Source: an uncultured Chthonomonas sp. (GTDB taxonomy: Bacteria; Armatimonadota; Chthonomonadetes; Chthonomonadales; Chthonomonadaceae). Taken from it: DNA of 64,000 nucleotides. The DNA is taken from positions 1 to 64,000 of the forward strand of contig CAIONQ010000061.1 of the NCBI GenBank assembly GCA_903859705.1, in the 5' to 3' direction. Under the pieces are notes generated by a model, which was given only the letters and a program-made list of their open reading frames with translations, was not told where the DNA came from and made no database searches. Positions 46,779-55,893 of the stretch are shown in pieces (the first letter of the stretch is position 1; every line of letters starts with the position of its first letter). The position numbers and the translations under genes were made by a program.

Positions 46779-48254
46779 TCAGTAATGACCAGTAAAGTCC
46801 TTGTCGGCAACCGGTGAACCACTGAGGCTGATCACCATACGAATAGCATGATCAGTATTTGTGTGTATCGATCTGAAGCGAACAATATATCCGGCCAGTA
46901 TCGTTTTCTCGATATTTAGTGCGCTAAGATCCACCGAGCCATTTGTAGGCAACAGCGCTGCGATACCTCCTGTAGCATTTGCGACGGTGTCTATATCAGG
47001 GTAACCGCCACTTGATGCCCGTGTAGAGAAGATTATCGGCTGTTTGCTCGAAGCACTTGCTGCACGAGTGCCCATTGTAGAAACACTATCCAGGACGAAA
47101 TTACCTTTCTGCAGGGCAGTTATTACCTGAGCAATGCTGTATTTGGCAATGCCATCTCCATCGTTCAGGTAGTGCGTGGGTGCATCTGTGATGATTACCA
47201 GCACCTTGAGTGCGCCAGAGCGCCAGTGCAGGTTATTAACTGCAGTCATAATTGCGTCTACATCATTTTCCGGGATATCTCCACCACCGTATGACGATAG
47301 ACCGCTAACCCATTTGACAAAGTCTGACCCCTTGTTGGTGAATTGGAACGTGTCTCTTATCTCGTCTCCGAATGACACGCCGCCAAGCTGTACATCGTAA
47401 CCAGAAGCGGTCAGGTGATTTGCAAATGAAATAACACTGTCTCTAACTCCACCTATCTCTGGATCCATGCTTCCCGTGGTATCCATAATGAACGCGATGT
47501 CTGTTTTTGTTGCGGTTGTTGTGCTCCCTGAGGACTTTGCATCAATGATCGACCTGAATACGCCATCCTCATAAACAGTGAAATTGCTTGCTGTTAGGCC
47601 TGTTAGTGGCTTGCCATTTACTGGGTCCAGGAGTGCGTTCAAGCTAACATTGATCACAGAAGAGTCAATTGGATCAGGTGTTACAGCGCCGGACAGCTTG
47701 TAAATATCATTGCTGATCGGCGGGATAGTATCTGTAAGCGTAATCGCAATTGGGGTTGTAACCAAGGGAAGCAGCGTAATCGGTCCTACAGTTCCGCTGG
47801 ATAGGGAAGTGCCCTCGGACAATTGTGCATTGGATGGAGAGTTGTTTATGCCAGTTCCGGGAGCATTTACTTTCTTAGCTTCGGCGGTTATCAGTCGATT
47901 TTCGCCCGGCCAAACCCCATCTATGGTGTACTCAACAGTTCCGCCTGTTGCTGGTTTTTCAATCAATACAGCTTTACTGTCCTGAGAATTTGGTGCAATG
48001 ATCTGCACCACTATTCGGTTAGTATCTGCAGGTATTGAGCGGGAGACAGATTTTGGCCATGCGATTGAAATCTTGATAGTAGATTTCATCCCTGCGCTCT
48101 GCGTTTTAGGTGCAGAAGTTCCGCTGCCGCATCCGGCCAGTAATGTTCCTGCTGGACTTACCACTATTCCAACCAAAATGCAGGCAGTAAAGTATCTCGA
48201 TTTACGGTTTAGCCCGTGTGCGATTTGTTTAATATTTGAGCTAAGAAACCACAT
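46779..48254 (-). CDS. VWA-domain lipoprotein
   Basis: A 491-residue envelope protein with a lipobox (TLLAGCGSG) after a hydrophobic helix, so it is probably lipid-anchored. A beta-rich N-terminal part, with a TIDGVWPGENRL-like carbohydrate or surface-binding motif, is followed near residue 240 by a von Willebrand A domain. The metal-adhesion motif is DTTGSMD (a DxxGS variant), with further ligands probably in ITDAPTHYL. VWA domains mediate protein-protein contacts. The ATG is 1 nt after the upstream gene's stop, so the two are coupled. Function unknown. Confidence 0.85.
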   Translation of the reverse strand: MWFLSSNIKQIAHGLNRKSRYFTACILVGIVVSPAGTLLAGCGSGTSAPKTQSAGMKSTIKISIAWPKSVSRSIPADTNRIVVQIIAPNSQDSKAVLIEKPATGGTVEYTIDGVWPGENRLITAEAKKVNAPGTGINNSPSNAQLSEGTSLSSGTVGPITLLPLVTTPIAITLTDTIPPISNDIYKLSGAVTPDPIDSSVINVSLNALLDPVNGKPLTGLTASNFTVYEDGVFRSIIDAKSSGSTTTATKTDIAFIMDTTGSMDPEIGGVRDSVISFANHLTASGYDVQLGGVSFGDEIRDTFQFTNKGSDFVKWVSGLSSYGGGDIPENDVDAIMTAVNNLHWRSGALKVLVIITDAPTHYLNDGDGIAKYSIAQVITALQKGNFVLDSVSTMGTRAASASSKQPIIFSTRASSGGYPDIDTVANATGGIAALLPTNGSVDLSALNIEKTILAGYIVRFRSIHTNTDHAIRMVISLSGSPVADKDFTGHY

Positions 48255-48255
48255 G

Positions 48256-49530
48256 TTAGTTCTTTCCTTTCACACTCTTGATGGTAACATCAGCGCTGGA
48301 ATTTACGTCCCGATGGTACGTCTTCGACCAGAACTTTACATCAGCAAGCGTATGGCTGTAATCGAGTTTTTCACCGAGAATCGTGGTATGAAATCCAACC
48401 GTTCCTTCCGCACCTAAGGAAGCCGAAATGTCCATTGAGGGAGGCAACAACACAGCAGTTAGATCGCCCTGGAAGTAAGGTCCAGCAGATATTTCCGGCC
48501 CAACTAATCCGTAGAGTTTTGCCTGATAAGTTATGAGTGGCAGGTCTACCCTGCTGCTACCATTGATCTGACCAAACTTAAAATTAAAGTCGAGACCGCT
48601 GGAACTAAGCTCCTGGATGACATAACCATTTCCGCCACTGTATCCAGCGCCGATTCTTCCGCTCACGGAAGTTGTTAGGTGTGGGTTTAGGTCAGCGTCT
48701 AATGTGAGCTCGTAATGCAGTGAAAACGAGACAGTTTGCGAAATGACGACTGGCAAAACGCCGACGTCAAAGATGATTGGCTCGAGCTCAACCGTACCGA
48801 GCGAAATATCACCCTTTTTCTCAACTTTAAGTATGTCGCCGAGATCTCCACCAAGATCTTTGCCACGCTGAAGGTTTACGTCAACCCCTGCATCCAGGTT
48901 TAAGCCCGCCTCCACTTTTTGCAAGGACGGCCCCAGCAAGCTCCAATCTGCATCCACATTGAAGAACCCAGAAGGGTTAATATCCACAGTAGCAACAAGA
49001 TTAAGCTGATCATTCTTAGTAGATGAATTGCCGTCTCTGTCGTACAGCGTGTACAGTGGAACGTCAAAATGTAGAAGCGACTTTCCGGACGCTCGCCCCG
49101 CCGATTTGGTAATCCATGAGGCAGTTACTCCAGAACCAGTTGTTATCGATTTTGTATGGTCCTGAGAAATTGGTACGGTTAAGTGAGTATTCATCTTCTG
49201 CAGTGCATCGGCGAGATTTGCCGCCTGAACACCAACAGTAACACCCCCTGAAGTTGGCGCAACGGAAGTGGCTTTATACAAAGCACCTTCGCCCGCTGCC
49301 GATACGATGACGTCACCCACATTGATTGTAGGAACCCCTGTGCCAATGATTTTAAGGTGTGAACCGTCCAGCTTTGTAATTACAGCTGAACCGTCCCGCG
49401 GCAGAATCTTGGTTGTAGATCTAACTACCACGCTGTTTTGATAAACTGCTGGCGATCCATTTCCTCCGCCGCACCCGCTTGCCACTGTCAGCGCTAAAGC
49501 ACCAAGGAGTGACTGATATTTCCGACGCAT
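48256..49530 (-). CDS. Beta-rich lipoprotein of unknown function
   Basis: A 424-residue protein with a short signal and lipobox (ALTVASGCGGG), hence probably a lipoprotein. Most of the chain alternates hydrophobic and polar residues as in long beta sheets (VSFSLHYELTLDADLNPHLT then TSVSGRIGAGYSGG), which could form a barrel or beta-helix-like surface domain. No family was recognised. GGAGG lies 5 nt before ATG 49530; an ATG four codons upstream is possible. It is the first gene of a two-gene operon with the VWA lipoprotein. Confidence 0.78.
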   Translation of the reverse strand: MRRKYQSLLGALALTVASGCGGGNGSPAVYQNSVVVRSTTKILPRDGSAVITKLDGSHLKIIGTGVPTINVGDVIVSAAGEGALYKATSVAPTSGGVTVGVQAANLADALQKMNTHLTVPISQDHTKSITTGSGVTASWITKSAGRASGKSLLHFDVPLYTLYDRDGNSSTKNDQLNLVATVDINPSGFFNVDADWSLLGPSLQKVEAGLNLDAGVDVNLQRGKDLGGDLGDILKVEKKGDISLGTVELEPIIFDVGVLPVVISQTVSFSLHYELTLDADLNPHLTTSVSGRIGAGYSGGNGYVIQELSSSGLDFNFKFGQINGSSRVDLPLITYQAKLYGLVGPEISAGPYFQGDLTAVLLPPSMDISASLGAEGTVGFHTTILGEKLDYSHTLADVKFWSKTYHRDVNSSADVTIKSVKGKN

Positions 49531-49603
49531 CGTAGCCTCCATTTCCTAATCTTGTTGCTAACGACAAGAGACATATCGGTGAAGTTAAGATTTTTCAATT
49601 ATT

Positions 49604-49739
49604 GTTACGGCACCCACCGCCTCAGCTGTGCCTATGGCTGTGCCGCTTCATCAACCTTCTTTTTGGGTGCCTTTGCAGTAATGGGATAATCAATTAGAAA
49701 GGTGTTCAGCCCGTTGCCTATTGCGAGCATTGTGGCTGT
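49604..49739 (-). repeat. Source copy of the 135-bp direct duplication
   Basis: Includes the 3' end of the exported CsgG-like gene and 28 nt beyond its stop; a near-identical copy lies at 46572-46706. Confidence 0.92.
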
Positions 49740-50282
49740 GGTTTGCCGATCCATACCTTTATCAAGATAGGCCAGAAAACCGCTTGAGCTCTCCCCCTTT
49801 GCTTCTGATGCTACAAGCGACTCACCGGTTGCCGTTTTAAATAGCAAGACTCGTACGTGTGCGCGGCCATCTTGAGAACCGCCAACATACCCGGCAATTC
49901 CACTGTTGTTTACCGACGAATGTGAATCCAGAACTATTGCCAGTGCGATGATATCCGCATTCAGCTTCCTGGCAACTTGAATTATAGGTTCAACCTTCCA
50001 GGTCTCGCGTTCTTCAAAGCGGATTCCCAGATCTGCGGCAACCTTGCCACACTGATTGGTACCCAGTACTTTAAATCCCCGTATGCTAAACTGCTTTTCC
50101 AATGCTGCATTGGCTGCATCACGGTTCCTGGTGTTAAACTGCTGGCTAAGCTCACCAGACTTATTCACGACTGGCAATACCGCTACTACCGTTTTGCCCG
50201 GCTCCAGTTTCTGAGCAACGGCTCCCGTAGTGAAGCCGCACAATGCGATAGCAGCTGCGAATGTAGCTGTCCAAATCATCAT
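49632..50282 (-). CDS. Exported CsgG/TolB-N-like fold protein A
   Basis: A 216-residue periplasmic protein with a signal peptide (ATFAAAIALCGFTTGAVA). The mature part opens KTVVAVLPVVNKSGE, then a helix with VARKLNADIIALAIVL and a strand VRVLLFKTATGES, the alternating alpha/beta pattern of CsgG-type or DUF-like anticodon-binding-like folds in lipoprotein assembly genes. It resembles the next gene over its full length and follows it by 11 nt, so the pair arose by duplication. Its last 108 nt are duplicated at 46572. Role unknown. Confidence 0.78.
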   Translation of the reverse strand: MMIWTATFAAAIALCGFTTGAVAQKLEPGKTVVAVLPVVNKSGELSQQFNTRNRDAANAALEKQFSIRGFKVLGTNQCGKVAADLGIRFEERETWKVEPIIQVARKLNADIIALAIVLDSHSSVNNSGIAGYVGGSQDGRAHVRVLLFKTATGESLVASEAKGESSSGFLAYLDKGMDRQTTATMLAIGNGLNTFLIDYPITAKAPKKKVDEAAQP

Positions 50283-50293
50283 GGCTTCACTCC

Positions 50294-50908
50294 TTATTTC
50301 TTGGTTTCAGGATATGGCTTCAAGAATGCTGAAAACGCGCGCTTAACCGCATCTTCCACAGCCGAGTTACGGCGTGATCCGGCGGAACGTACACCCCCTG
50401 TGGCGCGACCGCGGGCTGCAAGATCCCCAATCAATGCCTTTCCCGTAGCCGTATCTACCAGCCATACTTCTATCTCAGCTTCACCAACATACTGGGATGC
50501 AAGCGGGTTGGATACAACTTTCTGGCGGGTTTGCTTTATTAGCACAAAGGCTGCAAGGTTGGCACCTGCCTGCTTACCAACGCGTGCAAAGTTGGCTTTG
50601 GTCCAGCTCTCCTCTTTGTTGAGATCTATCGTATTTGCCTTAGTCGCTACATCTACAGCCTCTTCGGTTACCTGTGCAAAGCCTCGCTTTTCAAAGAGGG
50701 TGTACACCGACTTTCGCGCTACAATCGACTCCTTGCCCTTCTGTTCCACCCACTTATCATCGCTAAAATTGGGTGCGAAGAGCACCGCGATGCTTGTTTT
50801 TGCGGGATCAAACACTGCTGCCGCCGATGGCTCCTGAGCCTGAACGCGCAATGTACAAAGTGAGCCGACGAGCGAAAGAAGGGTGAATGCGATAGCCCCG
50901 GGTTTCAT
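50294..50908 (-). CDS. Exported CsgG/TolB-N-like fold protein B
   Basis: A 204-residue exported paralogue of the neighbour downstream, with a signal peptide (IAFTLLSLVGSLCTLRVQA), the same opening (KTSIAVLFAPNFSDDKW), a conserved helix (VGKQAGANLAAFVLIK) and a strand (IEVWLVDTATGKAL). Duplication of one fold with divergence suggests a two-component complex. AGGAG lies 6 nt before ATG 50908. It is preceded by the outer-membrane barrel gene, about 95 nt away across an inverted repeat. Confidence 0.77.
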   Translation of the reverse strand: MKPGAIAFTLLSLVGSLCTLRVQAQEPSAAAVFDPAKTSIAVLFAPNFSDDKWVEQKGKESIVARKSVYTLFEKRGFAQVTEEAVDVATKANTIDLNKEESWTKANFARVGKQAGANLAAFVLIKQTRQKVVSNPLASQYVGEAEIEVWLVDTATGKALIGDLAARGRATGGVRSAGSRRNSAVEDAVKRAFSAFLKPYPETKK

Positions 50909-50945
50909 TAGCATCTCCTGAACAACTTAAACGCAGTACTGGCTG

Positions 50946-50991
50946 GAGCATTGCTATGCAGCTGTGCAAAGGCAATCACATAGCAATGCTC
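50946..50991. repeat. 13-bp inverted repeat after the barrel gene
   Basis: Arms GAGCATTGCTATG and CATAGCAATGCTC with a 20-nt centre, just past the stop of the outer-membrane barrel gene. It could end that transcript or attenuate readthrough into the paralogous pair; no T-tract in the minus direction. Confidence 0.65.
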
Positions 50992-51003
50992 AATTTGTTT
51001 GAA

Positions 51004-51645
51004 TTAGAACTTACCACCAAGCAGAAATACGAAGCCTGCGCTGGCTGCGCTGTCGCTGCCCAGATATCGTAGTTCGGTGTAGAATGCCTTTGATTCCCAA
51101 CCCAGGGTTACACCGTATGCGAGGTTTGATCCAATTGGGTTACTCCCCGAGCTGTCTCCCGTACTGACAAGAACTTGATTGTAACCAAGGGCTGGCCCAG
51201 CATAAAAGCCACCAGAAAACCGGTATTGATACTCAAATAGAAACGGCACCAGAATAACAGATGCGCTTCCACCGGAAGCTTTGTCTGTAAAATCGAAGCC
51301 GGTCATGCCTATCGTGAGCACAATATCGGCATTCTTCTGGCGTTTGGCAATTGTTGAATACAGCAAGCTAACTCCGGTGCTCGACGAACTACCTGTTGGA
51401 GTAAACAGGCCAATGCCCATTCTGTGCTTCTTACCAATCGGCTCCACATCTGCCGACTTATCCGCACCGCAGTTGGCGGCCACACGCACCGGCACCAGGG
51501 CGATGCCCTTGCTATCTTTCTCTGGTGCGGAGGCAAGCTTCGCATCGTAGCGGCGAGCAGTACCCGTTTCAGCATCTGCATGTGCCGTTCCGGCAAAAGC
51601 CAACGTAAGCGCTGCAATTGCGGCAAGCGTAAATTTTCGTACCAT
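51004..51645 (-). CDS. Outer-membrane beta-barrel protein
   Basis: A 213-residue exported protein with a signal peptide (KFTLAAIAALTLAFAGTAHA). The mature part alternates polar and hydrophobic residues with glycines (GIGLFTPTGSSSS, FGGFYAGPALGYNQVL-like strands, YGVTLGWESKAFYTELRY) and ends in a C-terminal aromatic (FVFLLGGKF), as outer-membrane barrels do. GGGAG lies 8 nt before ATG 51645. It implies a Gram-negative-type envelope. The partner pair of CsgG-like exported proteins lies directly downstream. Confidence 0.8.
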   Translation of the reverse strand: MVRKFTLAAIAALTLAFAGTAHADAETGTARRYDAKLASAPEKDSKGIALVPVRVAANCGADKSADVEPIGKKHRMGIGLFTPTGSSSSTGVSLLYSTIAKRQKNADIVLTIGMTGFDFTDKASGGSASVILVPFLFEYQYRFSGGFYAGPALGYNQVLVSTGDSSGSNPIGSNLAYGVTLGWESKAFYTELRYLGSDSAASAGFVFLLGGKF

Positions 51646-51905
51646 GGTGTTCTCCCTGTTCCAGTGCATCCTGTGGTGCCTGGTTCTATAATCTGCCGAT
51701 GATGGCTCCGGATAGTACAGCACCGGAGCCTCAAAATAATCATGGCAGGGCTATCCGCTACGGTTCTGGTACAGAAATGTGAATTTACTGTTAACGCAAA
51801 ATGAGGTTGTGGCCGAAACTTGTTACTGTTCTGTAACCATGTTGCGGCGCGTGCTCAGGCAGGCAGAAATCGCATTACAACAGCGTTACACCACGGGAAT
51901 CGCAT

Positions 51906-53036
51906 CTAAATAGTTAGCAGCAAAGTTCGGTACGCTGGTTCGAATGCCGCCTTATTTCGCTTTCGCTTGATGCTTGCCGTTCCTGCATGTTCGCGCTTTA
52001 GCAGGTTCATAGCGAAGTGCCGGGTGATTACCATGTTTTCTGGTGAATTGTCTTTACGGATTTTGCTATGATCTTCCCTGAAGGTAGTGTCCAGTACCCA
52101 GTGGAGGCTGTTCTCGACGCCCCAGTGGGATCGTATGGCTTTGCCTATCAATTTTGCTCTGGGTGGTAGGCTGCTGATGTAGTAGCGCCTCTCAGTTACC
52201 GTCTTACCATCCTTCGTAACCTGGCTTTCTACTGCTGCGACACTTGCCAGACCGGGCCATTTGTCACTTATTCCTGCCCACTCGATAGCATCAGCATTGA
52301 GGGCTACATATCGTCTAATTTCTAATCGACCATGCTGGTTGTCAAGGACACTCACAGCGCTGTGCTCGGGAGACTCGTGAGGTGTGTCCAGCGCAATATC
52401 CATTACAGATTTGACCGCATCGTGCAGTTCAGGCTGGTTAGCCTTCACCGCCAGTACGTAGTCGCCACCGCCATCGTGGATAGCTTGAGCTATCTTGCGC
52501 TGAGTTCCCATTGAATCTATGGCAATGGTTGCGCCTCGCAGATCCTGTCATGAGAGCAGTTCAGGAATAGCTGTGATTTCATTGGACTTTTCGTTCACTT
52601 TGATCTGGCCAGAGCACAAGCCCAGCTTCTACTGCCGCCGCATTACAGTATAAATTGCGCTTTGACCTGTCTCGCGGTCTTGAGAGCCCCTCAAACACTT
52701 CACATCGATGGCAATCACCTTGCCGGTAAGTTTCACCTGTAGTAATTCGAGGCAATCCTGAAATGCTTTAGATAGCTCCACCGGGTTCAACAGACGAAAG
52801 ACACGGGAGATTGTATCGTGCGAAGGAGCACCGTTACGCATATCCACGAACTGGCTCAGCCAATCGACCTGGCTCTCCATAAAATCGGCAGCCTCGACAT
52901 AACTATCACAACCACACAGTACAGCAGTAAGGGTTCCAACAAGTATCGAACACATGTTATGAGCCTTCGTTCGATCCAATCGAGCATCTGTCACAGAACC
53001 AGGTATCTGAACAACATCTGGCTGAAAATTTGCCAT
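51906..53036 (-). pseudogene. ISAs1-family transposase remnant
   Basis: The N-terminal DDE-associated domain (VDWLSQFVDMRNGAPSHD) and first catalytic Asp (VIAIDVKCLRGS; usually DGKTLRGS) are in one frame, and the C-terminal part (AIDSMGTQRKIA, then SHWGVENSLHWVLD with the catalytic Glu) in another. Between them, around 52510-52640, the sequence still encodes KVNEKSNEITAIPELL but needs at least two frameshifts and skips a TGA. It is inactive. I could not define terminal inverted repeats; a weak CATCTA/TAGATG pair flanks the gene. It separates the envelope region from the redoxin cluster. Confidence 0.88.
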
Positions 53037-53271
53037 TTGTGAGCTCCCACGTTAAAGTAGATGCTCGATATATTCACGAACGAATTACCAAATGACTCCT
53101 TACTGCAAACCAAACACCAGCCATACTATCTTCATTAAAAAGTGATAGCACTGTATTTTCAACAATTCAATATTGACAAATTCGGGTAGGATGTGTAAAG
53201 TTACAGAAGAGTGAGCCACCTGATTATTTGCATTCCAGTTCTGTCTTGCGTAAGTTTAGAGGAATAGAGCC

Positions 53272-53956
53272 TTGCAAAAACACTCAGATCCATTGCAGTC
53301 CCAATTAGCCGCTACAGATGAAGATAACAAGACCGCTGCCGTGACTCGTGAGAATGAACTCGCGCGGGGGGGGGGAAGCGCTCATTAGCTTCCATTCTTG
53401 CTCTCGTAGTACTTTTGCAAATCGCTTTACTCTTGTTTCTTATACGTAGAGATCCTTTATTCATGAATCGAATAGGGTCTGTTTTGCATCCGCCAAAAGT
53501 GCCTCAACATGTTGCCATTGATGCCAGAGAGTTTCGCAAAGACCCCAGGCCAGGTTATGTGATCCAGATTCTGGCGTCGGCCATACGCTTCGATTATCGG
53601 GTGGAAAGGCAGCAGCCTGCTTTTTGGTAGGGCCTATCGGCGATTGCGCTGGCTGTCTTGCAATAGACATCAAGGCATGGAATTCTGATGCGGTAAAGCG
53701 GGGAATTCCAATGATTCTGATTACCTCCGCCGACAAAGATAAGGCGCAGGAGTTCCGGACTCGCCTGAAATTACCAGTGCCAATTATCAGCGATATCAGT
53801 GGTAGTGTAATCACTCATCTTAACGTAGCATGGCCGGGACGAGCCTATGTATTCTCAAAGGATTGGCAGTTAATAGGATTGCAGCACGCGCAAGATCCTA
53901 ACTACAATCCGTTTAAGGATCGCGAATTCTCTGCGATTTTGGGAGGGGCGCAATGA
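53272..53956 (+). pseudogene. Membrane-anchored redoxin-like protein, twice frameshifted
   Basis: Three frames make one plausible protein. A hydrophilic N-terminus starts at TTG 53272 (GAGG upstream) and ends in a run of ten G (53366-53375); one more G, or two fewer, joins it to a membrane helix (SILALVVLLQIALLLFLI). After FRKDP a second one-base shift near a C4 run leads to a thioredoxin-fold domain with GPIGDCAGCLAIDI (a CxxC pair) and FSKDWQLIGL. The last part, from 53624, is intact and overlaps the prepilin gene by 4 nt (ATGA). It would be a thiol-disulfide protein facing outside; either decayed, phase-variable or misread. Confidence 0.65.
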
Positions 53957-54531
53957 TCAGATTACGTTCGGCTTTCACACTGGTTGAGGTATTGTTGGTT
54001 TTGGCGGTTCTTTTGCTTCTTGCAGCACTAATATTTGCCGCCTTAGGACCGTCACGCGAAAGCGCACGGCAGCGCGTTTGCGCTTCAAACCTTCATCAGC
54101 TTGGTGTGGCATTTAATATGTATCAACAGGATTACGATGGCAAGGAGGCCGTTGTAGGGCAGCCTGCACAATACTGGGAACTGGGGCTGCCAACTGCATC
54201 TATGGCTCCGGCTTTCCTGGCAGCATATGTTAAGGATAAGCAAGTTGTTAAATGCCCTGATTACCACGGAAGAGTGGCTGCAGACCGTATGTTGACCACC
54301 TACGCCTGGGGGCCGTCTGCCGACATACCTGGCCACGATTTTTATAGTTTTAGCAATGTGATAGCAAAACGAGGAGGTGAATTCCCTATACTCCAATGCG
54401 AGGAACATAATCCGCCACTTGATCCCGCAGTAGAACCGCGGTGGACTACGAAGACTGTAATCGTACTTCGGTTAAATCAGACCGTACAGACCAAAATCGT
54501 ACCACTGCGATCCGTGTTTGATACCTGGTAG
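53953..54531 (+). CDS. Type IV prepilin-like protein
   Basis: A 192-residue protein with a class III signal: short basic leader then SAFTLVEVLLVLAVLLLL, with Glu at position 5 of the processed form, as cleaved by a prepilin peptidase. The rest is a short globular part with ASNLHQLGVAFNMYQQDYDG and KCPDYHGRV, typical of the DUF1559-like prepilin group in planctomycete-like phyla. It could be a pseudopilin of a type II secretion-like system. The start overlaps the redoxin stop. No prepilin peptidase or ATPase gene is nearby. Confidence 0.88.
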   Translation: MIRLRSAFTLVEVLLVLAVLLLLAALIFAALGPSRESARQRVCASNLHQLGVAFNMYQQDYDGKEAVVGQPAQYWELGLPTASMAPAFLAAYVKDKQVVKCPDYHGRVAADRMLTTYAWGPSADIPGHDFYSFSNVIAKRGGEFPILQCEEHNPPLDPAVEPRWTTKTVIVLRLNQTVQTKIVPLRSVFDTW

Positions 54532-54563
54532 ATTTTCACTGAACGCAATACAAAGGAGCAACA

Positions 54564-54884
54564 ATGAAAACAAGATCATTCCGACGCCTCATTTTGGCTG
54601 GTAACCTGGCTGCACTATGCCTGATAGTATGGCAGACCGCTGCACTGGCGGATTGCTCTGCGGGCTACATTTGCCCGACTCCGGATGGCTGTACCCCCGT
54701 AATCGGAAGCGGTTACTATGCCTGCAGCACAGATGGGACTAACTGTTGCCAGTACCGCTTCCAACCCTGGACATACACCGGTTCAGGTTGTACGGCCTCA
54801 CCATGCACTGACCACAACTATACAAAGTCAATCATGAATAGCACATGTCAGGGAACTGGCCTTTGTACCGGATACACGCCCTAA
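54564..54884 (+). CDS. Small secreted cysteine-rich peptide precursor
   Basis: A 106-residue exported protein: signal peptide (AGNLAALCLIVWQTAALA) and a mature part of about 77 residues with ten Cys (an even number), including a CC pair, plus many Gly, Thr and Tyr. This is the pattern of a disulfide-stabilised secreted peptide. AAGGAG precedes the ATG. It comes 32 nt after the prepilin gene and behind a redoxin-type gene, so the cluster might export and oxidatively fold it, which is inference. I recognise no family. Confidence 0.72.
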   Translation: MKTRSFRRLILAGNLAALCLIVWQTAALADCSAGYICPTPDGCTPVIGSGYYACSTDGTNCCQYRFQPWTYTGSGCTASPCTDHNYTKSIMNSTCQGTGLCTGYTP

Positions 54885-54911
54885 TAAGGGATGCTGGCAT
54901 CTGCTGAAGCG

Positions 54912-54978
54912 GCACATCATTTCATATAAGGAGCCTAACCCACTATAAGATGACGCTCCCGGTTGTGGAATGATGTGC
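54912..54978. repeat. Inverted repeat downstream of the Cys-rich gene
   Basis: GCACATCATT and AATGATGTGC, 10 bp perfect, with a 47-nt centre, in the spacer after the peptide gene; possibly a weak terminator. No other structure was seen between 54885 and 55128. Confidence 0.45.
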
Positions 54979-55128
54979 TTATCTTGAATTGTGGCTGTAC
55001 CTGGCATGTTGTTTAATCTACCGCAACCGACCGAGCCTTTTTGAAGGTCAAGATGCCAATCTTCAATGTGGCGCACGTTGCATTCTTTACTATTGTATCA
55101 GTTCTCATGAGCATGCGCTCTCATACAG

Positions 55129-55716
55129 ATGGACAATACGGTGAGCATACTACAAAAACGCAGAATAAGAGTTGGGCTCGCATCATTAACCGTTCTTTTA
55201 TCAAGCTCCGTAATAGTTTTTCTTGCATTTCGGCCACTTTCCCCAGAGAGAATTCGCGACCGCGCAATTACCGCTCTGGAGCAGCACGATACTGCTACGC
55301 TCATTCGCCTTGCTGACCCTGAAGAGGTGAAACGCTTAAATCTCACCGAAAAAACTGTGTCTGAGATCCTGTACAAGACACTGTGGCAAGAACCACCGCT
55401 GAAAAATGCGTCCACTGGTCCACTATTGCGCAACCCGGTTGATGAGGACGTATGGGCAATTACATGGGCTAGTGACCCGCGTGGTAACAAAAACACTCTG
55501 GCGATCAATGTTCTTGACAGCCAGACTATAGGCTGGAAACTGAACCTGAGCTACATATTGTGGGGTTGTTGCTGGCGGCACAGCCACGGCCCATCAGGAA
55601 TGCGCGAGTATGTTACTCTTGCCCGAGAAGCTGGGATACCGGGTACCCGGCAGCAAGCAGGTAACTATGTTACTTTGGAAGCACTGGATAAAATGGCAAC
55701 CTCTAACGGGTATTGA
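55129..55716 (+). CDS. Membrane-anchored protein of unknown function
   Basis: A 195-residue protein with one N-terminal membrane helix (VGLASLTVLLSSSVIVFLAF) and an external domain of about 160 residues carrying TALEQHDTATLIRLADPEE near its start and ILWGCCWRHSHGPSG, with a CC pair, near the end. The ADPEE-like opening recalls NTF2-like or lumazine-binding stress domains, but I do not claim it. It is on the same strand as the prepilin/Cys-rich genes 245 nt upstream. No clear ribosome site; a GTG four codons later is possible. Confidence 0.65.
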   Translation: MDNTVSILQKRRIRVGLASLTVLLSSSVIVFLAFRPLSPERIRDRAITALEQHDTATLIRLADPEEVKRLNLTEKTVSEILYKTLWQEPPLKNASTGPLLRNPVDEDVWAITWASDPRGNKNTLAINVLDSQTIGWKLNLSYILWGCCWRHSHGPSGMREYVTLAREAGIPGTRQQAGNYVTLEALDKMATSNGY

Positions 55717-55858
55717 GCCATTTCGCTTACCGTTACCACACGCAGGTTGGTGAGCCCGAATTATTGCCGCCTTCCGGCGCATCGGTGGGTGTATATCTTC
55801 GATAGTTAGATGCTGCAATGCGGATATACCAGGATTGCCGCCAACGACCTATCATTTG

Positions 55859-55887
55859 TTGACAAAGCAAAGGGCACATGCGATAAT
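55859..55887 (+). promoter_or_regulatory. Promoter of the thrS leader
   Basis: TTGACA (55859-55864) and GATAAT (55882-55887) with a 17-bp spacer; start of transcription predicted near 55894, leaving a 290-nt untranslated leader. Confidence 0.8.
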
Positions 55888-55893
55888 ATCGCG

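Noticed and set aside
51890-53070. Defined ends of an ISAs1 element
   Set aside because: Only a weak CATCTA/TAGATG pair flanks the transposase; no convincing terminal repeats or target duplication.
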